From Calamus simplicifolius (taxonomy: Eukaryota > Streptophyta > Magnoliopsida > Arecales > Arecaceae): 64,000 bases of DNA. The stretch spans positions 468,772 through 532,771 of the forward strand of contig UESW01004233.1 of NCBI GenBank assembly GCA_900491605.1, in the 5' to 3' direction. Shown one piece after another: positions 20,110 through 30,493 of the stretch. The notes under the pieces are model-generated. The model worked only from the letters and a program-made list of their open reading frames with translations. It was not told the origin of the DNA and did no database searches. A program made the position numbers and the translations under genes. Every line of letters begins with the position of its first letter. Positions within the stretch are counted from its first letter, which is position 1.

Positions 20110-21486
20110 GCACTCTCCTGAATTGGTTCAGTCTGCCCCGCTGGATGAGCCTCTCGATTTCATTCTTTAGCTGCCAGCATTCTTCGTTGTCGTGGCCATG
20201 GTCCCGGTGGTAGCGGCAATGCTTGGTGGGGTCTCTCCGGGTCGCATTCCCTCGGAGAGGAGGTGGTCAAGGGAGTTGGCGCTCTATCTCCATGAGGATC
20301 TGCGTCCTTGGGGCAGTGAGCGGGGTGAACCGGTTGAACCTCTAGGCGGGCTTTGGGTGCGGTTCCTCGGTGGCAGCGGAGGAACCCTTTGGCGGCGAGG
20401 TGGGCTCAGCTGACGACAGATCGGTATTTGTCCGAGCCCTTGGACTCCTTCTTCCTTGCCATCTCAACGCGGGCAGTCCTCCGTGATTCCTTGACTCTGG
20501 CATACTTGTCCACTAGGGCCATCTTATTGAAGAGGTTCGGAGGGTAACTGACCTCCAATGCCAGGTAGAAGTCACTCTCCTTTAACACTCCATCCGCTAG
20601 GGCAAACATGACCACCTCATGATTAAGGTGGTCCACTTCCAGCATGGCCGTGTTAAAATGATCGAGATAGTTCTTCAAGAATTTCCCCTCTCTCTGCTTA
20701 ACCTCGGAGAGGGAATCGGATCTCCGTCGGTGACGATGACTGCTGATGAACTGGCTGATGAAGAGGCGACTCAGCTCGTCGAATGAACCAATGAAACCTG
20801 GTTTTAAGGCATTAAACTAGGTTCGAGCGGACCCTCTAAGGGTGGAGGGGTAGGCACGACAGAGAATCGCATCTGATGCCCCATGGAACATCATGATCGA
20901 TCGAAAGCTATTGAGGTAGTCGTCGGGATCGGAGGATCCGTGATAAGGCTCGATGGCGGGCAGCTTGACATGGGAGGAAATCACTTCCCCCATGATCTCC
21001 TTGAAAAGGGAATGCCCTACTCCGCTTTATACTGAAGCGGATGGGCCTGCTTGGCGCATCTAACTATTGGTGCATCTCCCAGATCTGTCGGCGGATCTCC
21101 TCTTTGAGCATAGCAGGAGGGGCTGGGCGAGGAGAATGCGGAGACGGTGTTGAGTCGTGGTGAGAGAACAACGGAGAGAGGGATCGGGCCCACCGAGATC
21201 TAGGGAGATCCTTGCCGCAGACCCCTTGCGGGGCTGGCCCAGCTCTCTTAGGACGACGGAGGGGGTTCGCGACTCCATGCTGACTGAAAGAAGAGATTGC
21301 TGGGGGAATGGGGGCTGGGGCCCCCTCAGGAAGGTGCGGAGCAGGAGCAGCTGGATGGGGAGCTTCATGGCATCCTTGAATCACATGGGTCAGAGCTTGG
21401 ACCTGCTGGACCAGTGTGGCAAACTGGGCCTGGGTCACTGGGCCGCTGGTGGCGATGGAGTCTTAACTGGTGGCGGCAGCGGTGCC
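20110..21486 (-). pseudogene. gag of element A (3' portion, after the Copia insertion)
   Basis: The capsid-like retrotransposon gag domain includes MLEVDHLNHEVVMFALADGV (near 20640) and DKYARVKESRRTARVEMARK. A CCHC-like knuckle CRYHRDHGHDNEEC lies near 20176-20218. The N-terminal part (about 21440) has FATLVQQVQALTHVIQ. The first gag codons lie on the far side of the Copia insertion, at 32157-32232. At least three frameshifts or stops are present. Confidence 0.8.
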
Positions 21487-21491
21487 ACACT
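21487..21491. repeat. Target-site duplication of the Copia element, left
   Basis: ACACT precedes the LTR start TGTTGGGG; the identical ACACT follows the other LTR at 32152-32156. Confidence 0.95.
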
Positions 21492-21847
21492 TGTTGGGGA
21501 GATTGTTGATTGTTGCCCCAATCTTATTGATTTTGATGATTACCGAAAGCCATGAGTATATTAAAAGATGCAATGAATTTATTTACATGAGCAATGAATT
21601 TATTTATCATAATCAATGAGTATGTTAAGTATGACTTTAATCAATTGGAAAGTAGCTTCAAGCTCCATGTTTAAGCTTTCAAAAAGAAATTTTTATACTT
21701 CATATCTCAATCAATGAGTTTTTGGAACATATCTTGAATTGATTCCTAATGTCAAATTTACTATATTCAAGTCAAAAATTGATTTAAAATTGATCTGGAA
21801 CGAATTGCAAAGTCAATCAGAAAATTCTCTGATTTTGATACATTCCG

Positions 21848-22175
21848 GAGCCGACTCTAGAGTTTCAGAGTCGACTCCACTCAGTATACAGAGATGTCTG
21901 ATTTTCTCGAGTCGACCCCTGTGATTTCAAGAGTCGACCCCCGATTTGTCGAGCCGACTCCATGACTGTGAGAGTCGACTCTGCTCAGACTCCAGAGAGT
22001 TATTTTTTGAGCACTTCTCGAGTCGACCCCTTGCTTTTCATGAGTCGACCCCCGACTGTCAGGAGTCGACACCTTATTTTCATTGAGTCAACCCCTTAAC
22101 TTTCTGAATGTTTCTATTTTTGGCATCGCGTCTTCGAGCCGACTTGCCTAAAGTTGGAGCCGACTCCAACAAATC
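21848..22175. repeat. Clustered GAGTCGACTC / GAGCCGACTC motifs in the Copia LTR
   Basis: More than ten copies of GAGTCGAC(T/C)C or GAGCCGACTC occur in about 330 bp at irregular spacing. GAGTCGACTC is a perfect 10-bp palindrome. The same motif clusters in the 3' LTR (30845-31160) and between RNase H and the extra ORF (28250-28445). Conserved palindromic motifs are known from Sirevirus non-coding regions; whether these correspond is inference. Confidence 0.75.
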
Positions 22176-22275
22176 TGGGCGTGATTTTTTCTGAATGCCA
22201 ACTCAGCGTCAACGGTAAGATTTTTCAATAACGGCTAGATTTCTTTGTTTCTAACGACTATATTTTTGCAGAGTC

Positions 22276-22283
22276 TATAAATA
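22276..22283 (+). promoter_or_regulatory. TATA box of the Copia LTR
   Basis: TATAAATA in the context GCAGAGTCTATAAATAGAG, retained in the 3' LTR and in the old LTR copy near 55950. Confidence 0.65.
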
Positions 22284-23146
22284 GAGAGGCGTTTTCAAAT
22301 AAAAAAAAAATACAAATCAAGAGAGAAAAAGAAAAATCTTTTAGAAAAAAGGGAAAAAGAGCATCATTTGAAAAAATCGAATTCAAAAATAGAGTGAAAG
22401 AAAAGGTGTGAAATCAAAGGAGACTTCATCTGTGTTCAAGTCATCAATCCAAGAAAGTTTAGAAGAAAATCCAAGAGCCACTCAAGATCAAATCAAGAGA
22501 TTTTATATTCAAAGAAAGGGAGAGAAAGCTCAAATCAACTCCAACATTCAATCCGTGAAGAATCTGAGCTGAGGCCCGATTCCACACTTCAAAGGAGTTG
22601 AGGAAAAGAAGAAAAAAGAAAAGCCTGCACTCAAATCGGATCTAAACAGGCCCTTCTAAACTTGCTTTTATTTTGAAATATCTGCTCTAAAGGAGCTGTT
22701 TTGTATTAAACTCATATTTTATCTTGTAGTTTGCTAATTCAATCAGAGGGTTGAATTAGTGGAGGTAGTTTACCTCGTCACAAGCTAAGGATAGCTTGTG
22801 TGTTGGGTTTTGTGCTGGTGAGCCCGTGTAAAACCGGCTGGGTTCGTTGTGATCCCGAGAAAACAACAAGTTTGGGTTGTAAGCTTGTAAAACAACTCGA
22901 CTGTAATCGAGGAGATTATAGTGTGGACCCAAGTGGAGCTTGGGAGTGGACGTAGGTGTTGGATACACCGAACCACTATAAAATCTCTGTGTTTGCCGTG
23001 CTTATTTATCTCTCTCTCTTGCTATCATGCTTTAACTTGAATTAATTGTTTATATCCTCTCATCAATAGTTTAAATTGTTTAAAAGGCTTAATTTTTTAA
23101 GAACCCAATTCACCCCCCCTCTTGGGTTGCCATCTGGGCCAACAAT

Positions 23147-23158
23147 TGGTATCAGAGC
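23147..23158 (+). promoter_or_regulatory. Primer-binding site, initiator tRNA-Met type
   Basis: TGGTATCAGAGC starts two bases after the 5' LTR terminus. This is the standard Copia primer site complementary to the 3' end of plant initiator tRNA-Met. Confidence 0.92.
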
Positions 23159-23209
23159 TTGTGCTCATTTGTTTTTGATTGATCACACGATCAAGAGCGA
23201 AAGATCCAA

Positions 23210-24294
23210 ATGGCAACACAAGCCAGCTCAAGTTTTGCTGAGGGCCATTCCACAAATAGACCACCCTTATTTAATGGTTCCAACTATTCATATTGGAAAG
23301 CAAGAATGAGGATATTCATTCAAGCTTCAGATTATGAATTATGGAGTGTCATAATTAATGGACCTAGTACACCCACACACTTAGTTGATGGTTCAATAGT
23401 TCCTAAGCCCGAAAGGGATTGGAATGAAAATGATAGGAAGATGGCTCAGCTTAATGCAAAAGCCATGAATGTTTATATTGTTCTCTTGATGCTAATGAAT
23501 TTAATCGTATCTCTACCTGTAATTCCGCTAAAGAGATATGGGATAGATTAGAGGTTACCCATGAGGGAACCAACCAAGTTAAAGAATCTAAGATTAATAT
23601 ACTTGTGCATAAATATGAATTGTTTAGCATGGAACAATCTGAAACCATAACATGCATGTATACTAGATTTACTGATATTGTTAATGGTTTGAAGAGTCTT
23701 GGAAAAACCTATACTAATGCTGAATTGGTTCGCAAAATTCTTAGGTCATTACCAAGATCATGGGAAGCCAAAATGACAGCCATTCAAGAAGCCAAAGATC
23801 TAAACACTCTACCTTTGGAAGAGCTTCTTGGATCTCTTATGACCCATGAATTGACAATGAAGCAACATGTGGAGGAGGATAGCAAAAAGAAGAAGACAAT
23901 TGCCCTCAAGGCTGCAAAAGTTGAAGATAGCAGCAGCGATGATGAGGATGATGATGAAGACACAGCTCTTCTAGCAAGAAAGTTTAAGAAATTTATGAGG
24001 AGAAAGAAACCCTTCTACAAAAAGAAATTTGGAAATAAGATGGAAGGAGAAAAGGAAAAGATAGGGACAAGGACAAAGAGAAAGACCCCTTGATCTGTTA
24101 TGAATGTAAGAAACCGGGGCATTATAGATATGATTGTCCGCAATTGAAAAAGACCTTCAAGAAAAAGAAGAAAGCGTATGTTGCAACTTGGAGCGACAGT
24201 GATGAATCTTCTTCCGAAGAAGAAGAACAAAAAGAAGTTGCCAACATTTGTTTTATGGCGAACGATGACGACGAGGTAAGTTTGAAAATGTGAT
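23210..24294 (+). pseudogene. gag of the Copia element
   Basis: The ATG at 23210 opens a Copia gag with FNGSNYSYWKARMRIFIQ, the usual N-terminal tryptophan motif. It continues with YTRFTDIVNGLKSLGKTY and SLPRSWEAKMTAIQEA (UBN2-type gag domain) and a basic/acidic tail. A CCHC knuckle CYECKKPGHYRYDC is at about 24096-24137. Frames change near 23480-23600 and again near 24060-24090, so the protein is not continuous. It would form the particle core and bind RNA. Confidence 0.85.
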
Positions 24295-24733
24295 GATTTT
24301 GCTTTTGATGAATTATTTGAAGCCTTCAATGAACTTGTAGATGATTTTAAGATTTTGAAAAAGAAATATAAATCTTGAAAACTGAAAACATAAACTTAAT
24401 TAAAGAGAAAAATGAAGTGCTTGCAATTAAAGATTCAAAAGATAAAAGGAAATGTTTCTTAAAGAAAAGGATGATTTTACTCATGAAATTAATATACTAA
24501 AATCTGAAAACAAAATCTAATAAAAGATTTGAAAAAGCAAATACAAACTCTATCTTTGGGAAATGAACAGCATATTGTAGAAAATGAATTTCTAAAGAAA
24601 GAAGTTAAAAATATAAAGATATTGTTGATAAATTCACCTTAAGTTCTACTAAACTAAACATGATTTTAGATAGTCAAAAAGCAGTTTTTGATAAGGCTGG
24701 ATTAGGATATAATACATTTAGAAAACAAAAATC
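24295..24733 (+). pseudogene. Degenerate gag C-terminal coiled-coil region
   Basis: Lysine- and asparagine-rich sequence with heptad-like words such as DDFKILKKKY (near 24335), interrupted by stops. Sirevirus gag proteins often carry a coiled coil here. No intact frame remains. Confidence 0.5.
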
Positions 24734-26563
24734 TTGAAAAACATTTTTGTACGTGATAGCCATAGTAACATCACTTGTTTTAAATGCAATTTAAAAGGGC
24801 ATAAATCATTTGAATGTAATTTACAAAAACCAAATAAGAATTTAAATTTTAAAGGAAAGAAAATATGGGTTCCAAAAGGAACAATTTTGTTGCTACTAAC
24901 CATGAAGGACCCAAGAAAGCTTGGGTACCTAAACATAAAGTTTGATTTATTGCAGGAATGTCTTGTGGCCAAAAGATCAAAGAGAAAGTGGTATCTTGAT
25001 AGTGGCTGCTCAAGACATATGACGGGTGACAAAGAAGAATTCATCACCCTTGAAGAAAAGAAAGGAGGAGTTGTTACGTTCGGTGATAATGGTAAAGGTC
25101 AGATTATGGGCCTTGGTAAAATCCGTATAACTCCATCCACTTTTATAGATAATGTACTTTATGTTGATGGTTTGAAGCATAACTTAATTAGTATAAGCCA
25201 ATTGTGCGATAAAGATTTTAAAGTATCATTTGAAACCTCTCTCTGCACAGTATCTAATTCCATTGATAATAGCATTGTATTTACTGGTTATAGACATGGC
25301 AATGTTTACTTGGTTGATCTAGATAAATTATCTATGAGTGATCATTGCTTAATTGCTGATAATGCTAATATGAATGAAATTGGATGGTTATGGCATCGTA
25401 GATTAGGTCATGCAAGCACACACCTAATTTCAAAACTAATTAAAATGGACTTAGTTAAAGGGCTACCTAAAATAGATTTTGAAAACAACAAAATATGTGA
25501 TGCATGTCAATTTGGAAAACAAACAAGAAGTTCTTTCAAATCTAAAAATGTTGTTTCAACTTCTAGGCCATTAGAGCTACTTCACATGGACCTTTTTGGA
25601 CCAACTAGAACCACAAGTCTAGGAGGAAAGAAATATGGTCTTGTGATTGTAGATGATTACTCTAGATACACTTGGGTATTGTTTTTAGCTCACAAAGATG
25701 AGACTTTCTCGATATTCCTGAAATTCTTTAAGAAAGTCACAAATGAGAAAAACACTACCATAGTGTCTCTAAGAAGTGATCATGGAACTGAATTTGAAAA
25801 TCACCTATTTGAAAATTTTTGTGCTGAAAATGGTATTAATCATAATTTTTCTGCACCTAGGACCCCACAACAAAATGGTGTTGTAGAAAGAAAAAACAGG
25901 ACTTTAGAAGACATGGCCCGTACCATGCTATGTGAAAGCAACCTACCAAAGTATTTTTGGGCGGAAGCTATAAACACGGCATGTTACATTTTAAATAGAG
26001 CCCTAATAAGACCAATGCTTAAGAAAACACCTTATGAACTATGGCAAAACAGAAAACCTAATATTAGATATTTTCATGCATTTGGTTGTAAATGCTTTGT
26101 TCATAATAATGGTAAAAATAATTTAGGCAAATTTGATGCTAAATCTGATGAAGGAATATTCTTAGGATATTCAACAACTAGTAAAGCATATAGAGTATTT
26201 AACAAGAAAACTTTAGTTGTTGAAGAATCCATTCATGTAGTTTTTGATGAATCTTTAGCAACTCGTTCCGAAAAGTTTGATGATGAGGAAGATACAAACA
26301 TAATTGAGAAAGATCTTGAAAAATTAAATATTGATGTATCTTCAGATCATGAGCAAGAGGCTAAAGATAATGATTCACCTAAGGATGATGATACTAACAC
26401 TAATCATAATGATATGGATCTTCCTAGAGATTGGAGATATGCTTATAGTCACCCTAAGGAATTGATTATAGGTGATCCATCTCAAGGAATAAGAACTAGA
26501 TCATCTATGAGAAATATTAGTAATCATCTTGCATTTGTATCACAAATTGAACCTAAACATTGA
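24734..26563 (+). CDS. Copia polyprotein segment: second zinc knuckle, protease, integrase
   Basis: A continuous 609-codon frame. Residues 15-28 form a second CCHC knuckle (CFKCNLKGHKSFEC). The protease active site DSG is at residues 89-91. The integrase zinc region has H221, H226, C255 and C258. The catalytic triad is D286, D349 and E385, with 35 residues between the last two (DD35E). An acidic linker follows, and the frame ends at the start of the RT region. It probably has no start of its own: the ATG at 24734 is only the first after the gag breaks. It is the best preserved reading frame in the window. It would process the polyprotein and insert the cDNA. Confidence 0.88.
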   Translation: MKNIFVRDSHSNITCFKCNLKGHKSFECNLQKPNKNLNFKGKKIWVPKGTILLLLTMKDPRKLGYLNIKFDLLQECLVAKRSKRKWYLDSGCSRHMTGDKEEFITLEEKKGGVVTFGDNGKGQIMGLGKIRITPSTFIDNVLYVDGLKHNLISISQLCDKDFKVSFETSLCTVSNSIDNSIVFTGYRHGNVYLVDLDKLSMSDHCLIADNANMNEIGWLWHRRLGHASTHLISKLIKMDLVKGLPKIDFENNKICDACQFGKQTRSSFKSKNVVSTSRPLELLHMDLFGPTRTTSLGGKKYGLVIVDDYSRYTWVLFLAHKDETFSIFLKFFKKVTNEKNTTIVSLRSDHGTEFENHLFENFCAENGINHNFSAPRTPQQNGVVERKNRTLEDMARTMLCESNLPKYFWAEAINTACYILNRALIRPMLKKTPYELWQNRKPNIRYFHAFGCKCFVHNNGKNNLGKFDAKSDEGIFLGYSTTSKAYRVFNKKTLVVEESIHVVFDESLATRSEKFDDEEDTNIIEKDLEKLNIDVSSDHEQEAKDNDSPKDDDTNTNHNDMDLPRDWRYAYSHPKELIIGDPSQGIRTRSSMRNISNHLAFVSQIEPKH

Positions 26564-27500
26564 AGAAGCTGAAAAAGATAATAATTGGATGTTAGCTATG
26601 CAAGAAGAATTAAATCAATTTACTAGAAATAATGTATGGACATTAGTAGAAAGACCTAAAGATCATTCTGTTATAGGATCAAAATGGGTATTTAGAAATA
26701 AACTAGATGAAAATGGCATAGTAATTAGAAACAAAGCTAGATTAGTTGCAAAAGGATATAATCAAGAAGGTATTGATTTTGATGAAACCTTTGCACCAGT
26801 AGCTAGATTAGAAGCCATTAGACTATTACTTGCATTTGCATGTCACATGAATTTCAACTTATTTCAAATGGATGTAAAAAGTGCTTTTTTAAATGGATTT
26901 ATAAATGAAGAAGTGTATGTAAACAACCACCAGGCTTTGAAGATCATGAATTTTCAAATCACGTTTTTAAATTGCACAAAGCATTATATGGTTTGAAACA
27001 AGCACCTAGAGCATGGTATGATAGATTAAGTAAATTCTTAATTGAAAATGATTTTATAAGAGGAAATGTAGATAAAACATTATTTTTGAAAAGAAAAAGT
27101 AAAGATTTATTAGTAGTTCAAATATATGTTGATGATATTATTTTTGGTGCTACTAACAATCTTCTATGCAAGAATTTGCTAAGTTGATGCAGGGTGAGTT
27201 TGAAATGAGCATGATGGGAGAACTCAACTTCTTCCTTGGACTCCAAATCAAACAAGAAAAGGAAGGGATTTTCATCAACCAAACCAAGTACACAAAGGAA
27301 CTACTCAAAAAGTTTGGTATGGATTCAATGAAACCCCTTGGAACTCCAATGAGTCCTTCATGCAAATTAGACAAAGATGAGGAAGGTAAGAAAGTTGATC
27401 AAAAGTACTATCGAGGTATAATCGGATCTCTACTCTACTTAACTGCTAGTAGACCTGATATAATGTTCTCTGTTTGTCTATGTGCTAGATTTCAATCAGA
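26529..27500 (+). pseudogene. Reverse transcriptase of the Copia element
   Basis: RVT_2-type motifs in order are NNVWTLVERPKDHSVIGSKW, RLVAKGYNQEGIDFDETFAP, MDVKSAFLNGFINEEVYV, ALYGLKQAPRAWYDRL and the catalytic IYVDDIIFGATN (near 27121-27156). Frames shift near 26560, 26930-26980 and 27170. All core motifs are present, so the damage is a few small indels, not deletion. Confidence 0.88.
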
Positions 27501-28070
27501 ACCTAAAGAATCTCACTTAATTGCTGTTAAAAGAATACTAAGATACTTAAATGGAACAAAAAATGTAGGCTTATGGTATTCTAGAGACTCAACATTGAAC
27601 TTAATTGCATATTCTGATTCTGATTATGCTGGATGTAAGTTAGATAGGAAAAGCACAAGTGGTGCATGCCAATTCTTAGGAAGTAACTTAATCTCATGGT
27701 TAGCAAAAAGCAAAATTCAGTTGCATTATCAACTACTGAAGCTGAATATGTTGCAGCTGGAAGTTGCTGTGCTCAAATCCTATGGATTAAGCGACAACTT
27801 GAAGACTATGGTATCACACTTGACAAAACACCTATAAAATGTGACAATACAAGTGCAATTAATCTAACAAAAAATCCAATTCAACATTCTAGGACAAAAC
27901 ACATAGAAATTAGATATCATTTTATTAGAGAACATGTAACGAATGGAGAAATATGTCTTGATTATGTTAATACTGAAGATCAATTAGCTGATATATTTAC
28001 AAAACCCTTGAGTGAAGAAAGATTCTGTTATCTTAGAGGAGAGTTAGGGATTTGTGATCCATTAGAATGA
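27501..28070 (+). pseudogene. RNase H of the Copia element
   Basis: YSDSDYAGCKLDRKSTSG carries the first catalytic aspartate, STTEAEYVAAGSCCAQ the glutamate and CDNTSAINLTKNP the next aspartate. The domain ends after ADIFTKPLSEERFCYLRGEL with TGA at 28068-28070. One frameshift near 27700 separates the first motif from the rest. Confidence 0.87.
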
Positions 28071-28249
28071 TTTTGAAACCCCTAAGAAAAATTATCTAGA
28101 ACTCTTTCTACTCTTTGATCTTAAGGAAATCTTATCTAGAATTCATATCTAATTGATCTATTAAAATCCAATGATTTTTTATCAATTTTTATGATCAATA
28201 TCCGGACACATTTCAGATTCTCTGAACTTTATGTTTTTGCTCTGAAATG

Positions 28250-28445
28250 GTCTCGGAGCCGACTCGGTCAGTATCGGAGTCGACTCCATGTTTCTGCTGA
28301 AACTCTGGAGCCGACCCCATCTCTGTGCGAGTCGACTCCACTTCGGGATAGAATTCTGTGACTACCCGGAGTCGACCCCACACTTTGCGGGAGCCGACTC
28401 GAAGTGGTCCCAGGTCGATTTATCTAGGGCAGAGTCGACTCCTCG
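28250..28445. repeat. Palindromic GAGTCGACTC-type cluster between pol and the extra ORF
   Basis: About eight copies of GAGTCGAC(T/C)C or GAGCCGACTC-like words, the same motif as in the LTRs, lie in the non-coding stretch after RNase H. Confidence 0.7.
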
Positions 28446-28545
28446 TTCACTTCTATCTTCTCAAATCAATCAAATACTCTGTCCAAAGTTTTTCCCAACC
28501 TACCAAATCCTTAGAAATCCTTGATTAACCTTTCCACTAAATCAA

Positions 28546-29940
28546 ATGGCACCTAAAACCCATGGTTCTAGCCTTGGAGCGGCCGGGATGAAAAGGAAGA
28601 AGGCGTGAAGAAGACAGTGAGGCATCCCGCTCGCGAACCATCTCCAAGCATGGATTCCACCTCATCCTCTTCAACTCCGAGTGCTTCTCCTACTGCGGCC
28701 ACATCTCAGGTAGACCGTCTAGCCGATAGAGTGATTACAACCGGAGAAAGGTTAATTTGAACTATTTGAGGCAGAAGGTTTTCTTGTAGGAAGACAGTTA
28801 ATTGAAATGGGATGGGAGAAAATATGTTCTTTAGATTGCCCAACCTACCCAGCCTTGGTTAAAGAATTTTATAAAAATCTGTCAAGAGGAGATAATGGAT
28901 TGGTCAGCGTGATTAGAGGAAATAGGATAAATGTGACAGTGGATTTACTCTCAAGACTTTTGAATCTTCCAGTGTCTGGTCCTTCTACATTTTCACCTGA
29001 TGATAGGAGCCCGGCTTTATCGAGATTGTTAAATAAAGAAATTGTTGGTTTTGAAGAAGTCCATGCAAATCAACTATCCTTGGAATTAAGGCTTCTCCAT
29101 AACATTTGTAGTAGGATTCTATTCCCTAAGACTGGGAGATTTGATTATGTATTTGAGAGAGACATTTTCGTTATGGATGCTATAGTGGCTGGGAGACCTA
29201 TCAATCTTCCGAATATGATAATTTGGTACATTGCTGACTGTGGGAGCAAGAGGAAATCTAGTCTACCCTATGGCATGATATTAACTAAGATTTTTCAAAG
29301 CCAAGGGATAATCATTTCCGATAGTGAGCCAATGAAAAATTTGAGACACACTGATTACTATAGCTTGGCTACTATTCATACAATGGGATTTGTGAAGAAA
29401 GATGGTAGATGGGAAAGGAAAAGTCAGTTGGAAGATAGAGCCGCTGATGTTGAGGCACCTGGACCTTCAGTTAGACATTCATCACCTGTGCCTCCTAGCT
29501 CTTCTGTTCCAGTTCCGGCCCCTTCTCCTGCTCCGATGTTTGATCAGTCATCTTCTTCATCAGTTGGTTTTTCGATCTTCAGTTAGAGCAGCTCAAGAGT
29601 CTTCTTGATGCTCAAGAAGATAGAATAAAGACTGAGTTTGACAATAAATTCATGAATCTTAAAGAAACTCTCTATCATTAGATGATCGAATCACCAAGAT
29701 TGAATCTACTCTTAGCTCCTCTACTGAGTCTTTAAGTGGTGATTTAAAGAATATTTTTGAAGAACTTAAAGACATTTGTGGAGATGGTGAGACTTATGCA
29801 AAGTGCAATGCCGAGCTTCAAGACAAGATTTTAACTGCTTGTACTTTGTGGATGAAAGACTGAAAGATTATGTCAAGCTTCAAACCGATGGAATGAAGAA
29901 CATTATAGATCACTTAACAAGAATTGTAAGGACACATTTT
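28546..29940 (+). pseudogene. Extra ORF of the Sirevirus-type element, after pol
   Basis: The best open part is 28807-29586 (259 codons). A likely original start is the ATG at 28546, but the frame is broken by an early shift. The fold-like part includes NGLVSVIRGNRINVTVDLLS and LRHTDYYSLATIHTMGFVKK, similar in pattern to the 'putative plant transposon protein' domain found in many plant retroelements. A Pro/Ser-rich linker follows, and then, in another frame, a coiled-coil tail (about 29585-29930). Extra ORFs at this place are often called env-like in Sireviruses. I see no signal peptide or transmembrane segment here, so that name is not supported. Confidence 0.6.
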
Positions 29941-30493
29941 TGATGTAATAGATGTTTAGTCTTTGCAATGTAATAAATTTATATTATGTTTACATTTTGA
30001 TACAATGATGTAATGAAAAGTTAGTTTTGAATGTTCAATGAAGTTTGAATTTGAATGTACTTCTCTTATTTATCAATGAATCTCAGTTCATGTTAAAGCA
30101 TATCTTAAATCGTGAATGTGATTGTGTTTGATACTTCTCTACCTTTTTGTTGATAACAAAAAAGGGGGAGAGTTTTATACATAACTGTATATGCATGGGA
30201 GAAATTAAACGAATGTTATTATATATGCATATAATAAATAATTGAATGGGAGAAAAGGGAGTAATAATTAAACATTACACATACAGTGAATGAATGAAAA
30301 AGTAATTTAGATGAAAATGCTGAATTTTGACATTAAATTGTGTATAAGCTTAAATTGAATGAATGAGATATTTATTTGAGTTTCATAGGGGGAGCTACCT
30401 CATTCAGGGGGAGCCTAACTATGAAAATAAAATAAATTCTTTAATTAATCATGCATATACTCAATGTTTTTATCATCATCAAAAAGGGGAGAT
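29941..30493 (+). promoter_or_regulatory. 3' non-coding region with repeated polypurine tracts
   Basis: AAAAAAGGGGGAGAG at 30158-30172, TAGGGGGA at 30387-30394, AGGGGGAG at 30406-30413, and the LTR-proximal AAAAAGGGGAGAT at 30481-30493. Only the last abuts the 3' LTR. Multiple polypurine tracts are a known Sirevirus feature. Confidence 0.75.

Larger units (their letters stand above)
21492..23144 (+). repeat. 5' LTR of the Copia element
   Basis: 1653 bp. It contains a cluster of GAGTCGACTC-related words at about 21848-22175, TATAAATA at 22276-22283, and a T/C-rich 3' end before the terminal CCAACA. Confidence 0.95.

Noticed and set aside
28807..29586. Envelope gene
   Set aside because: No signal peptide, transmembrane helix or cleavage motif visible; the pattern fits a plant transposon-associated domain.
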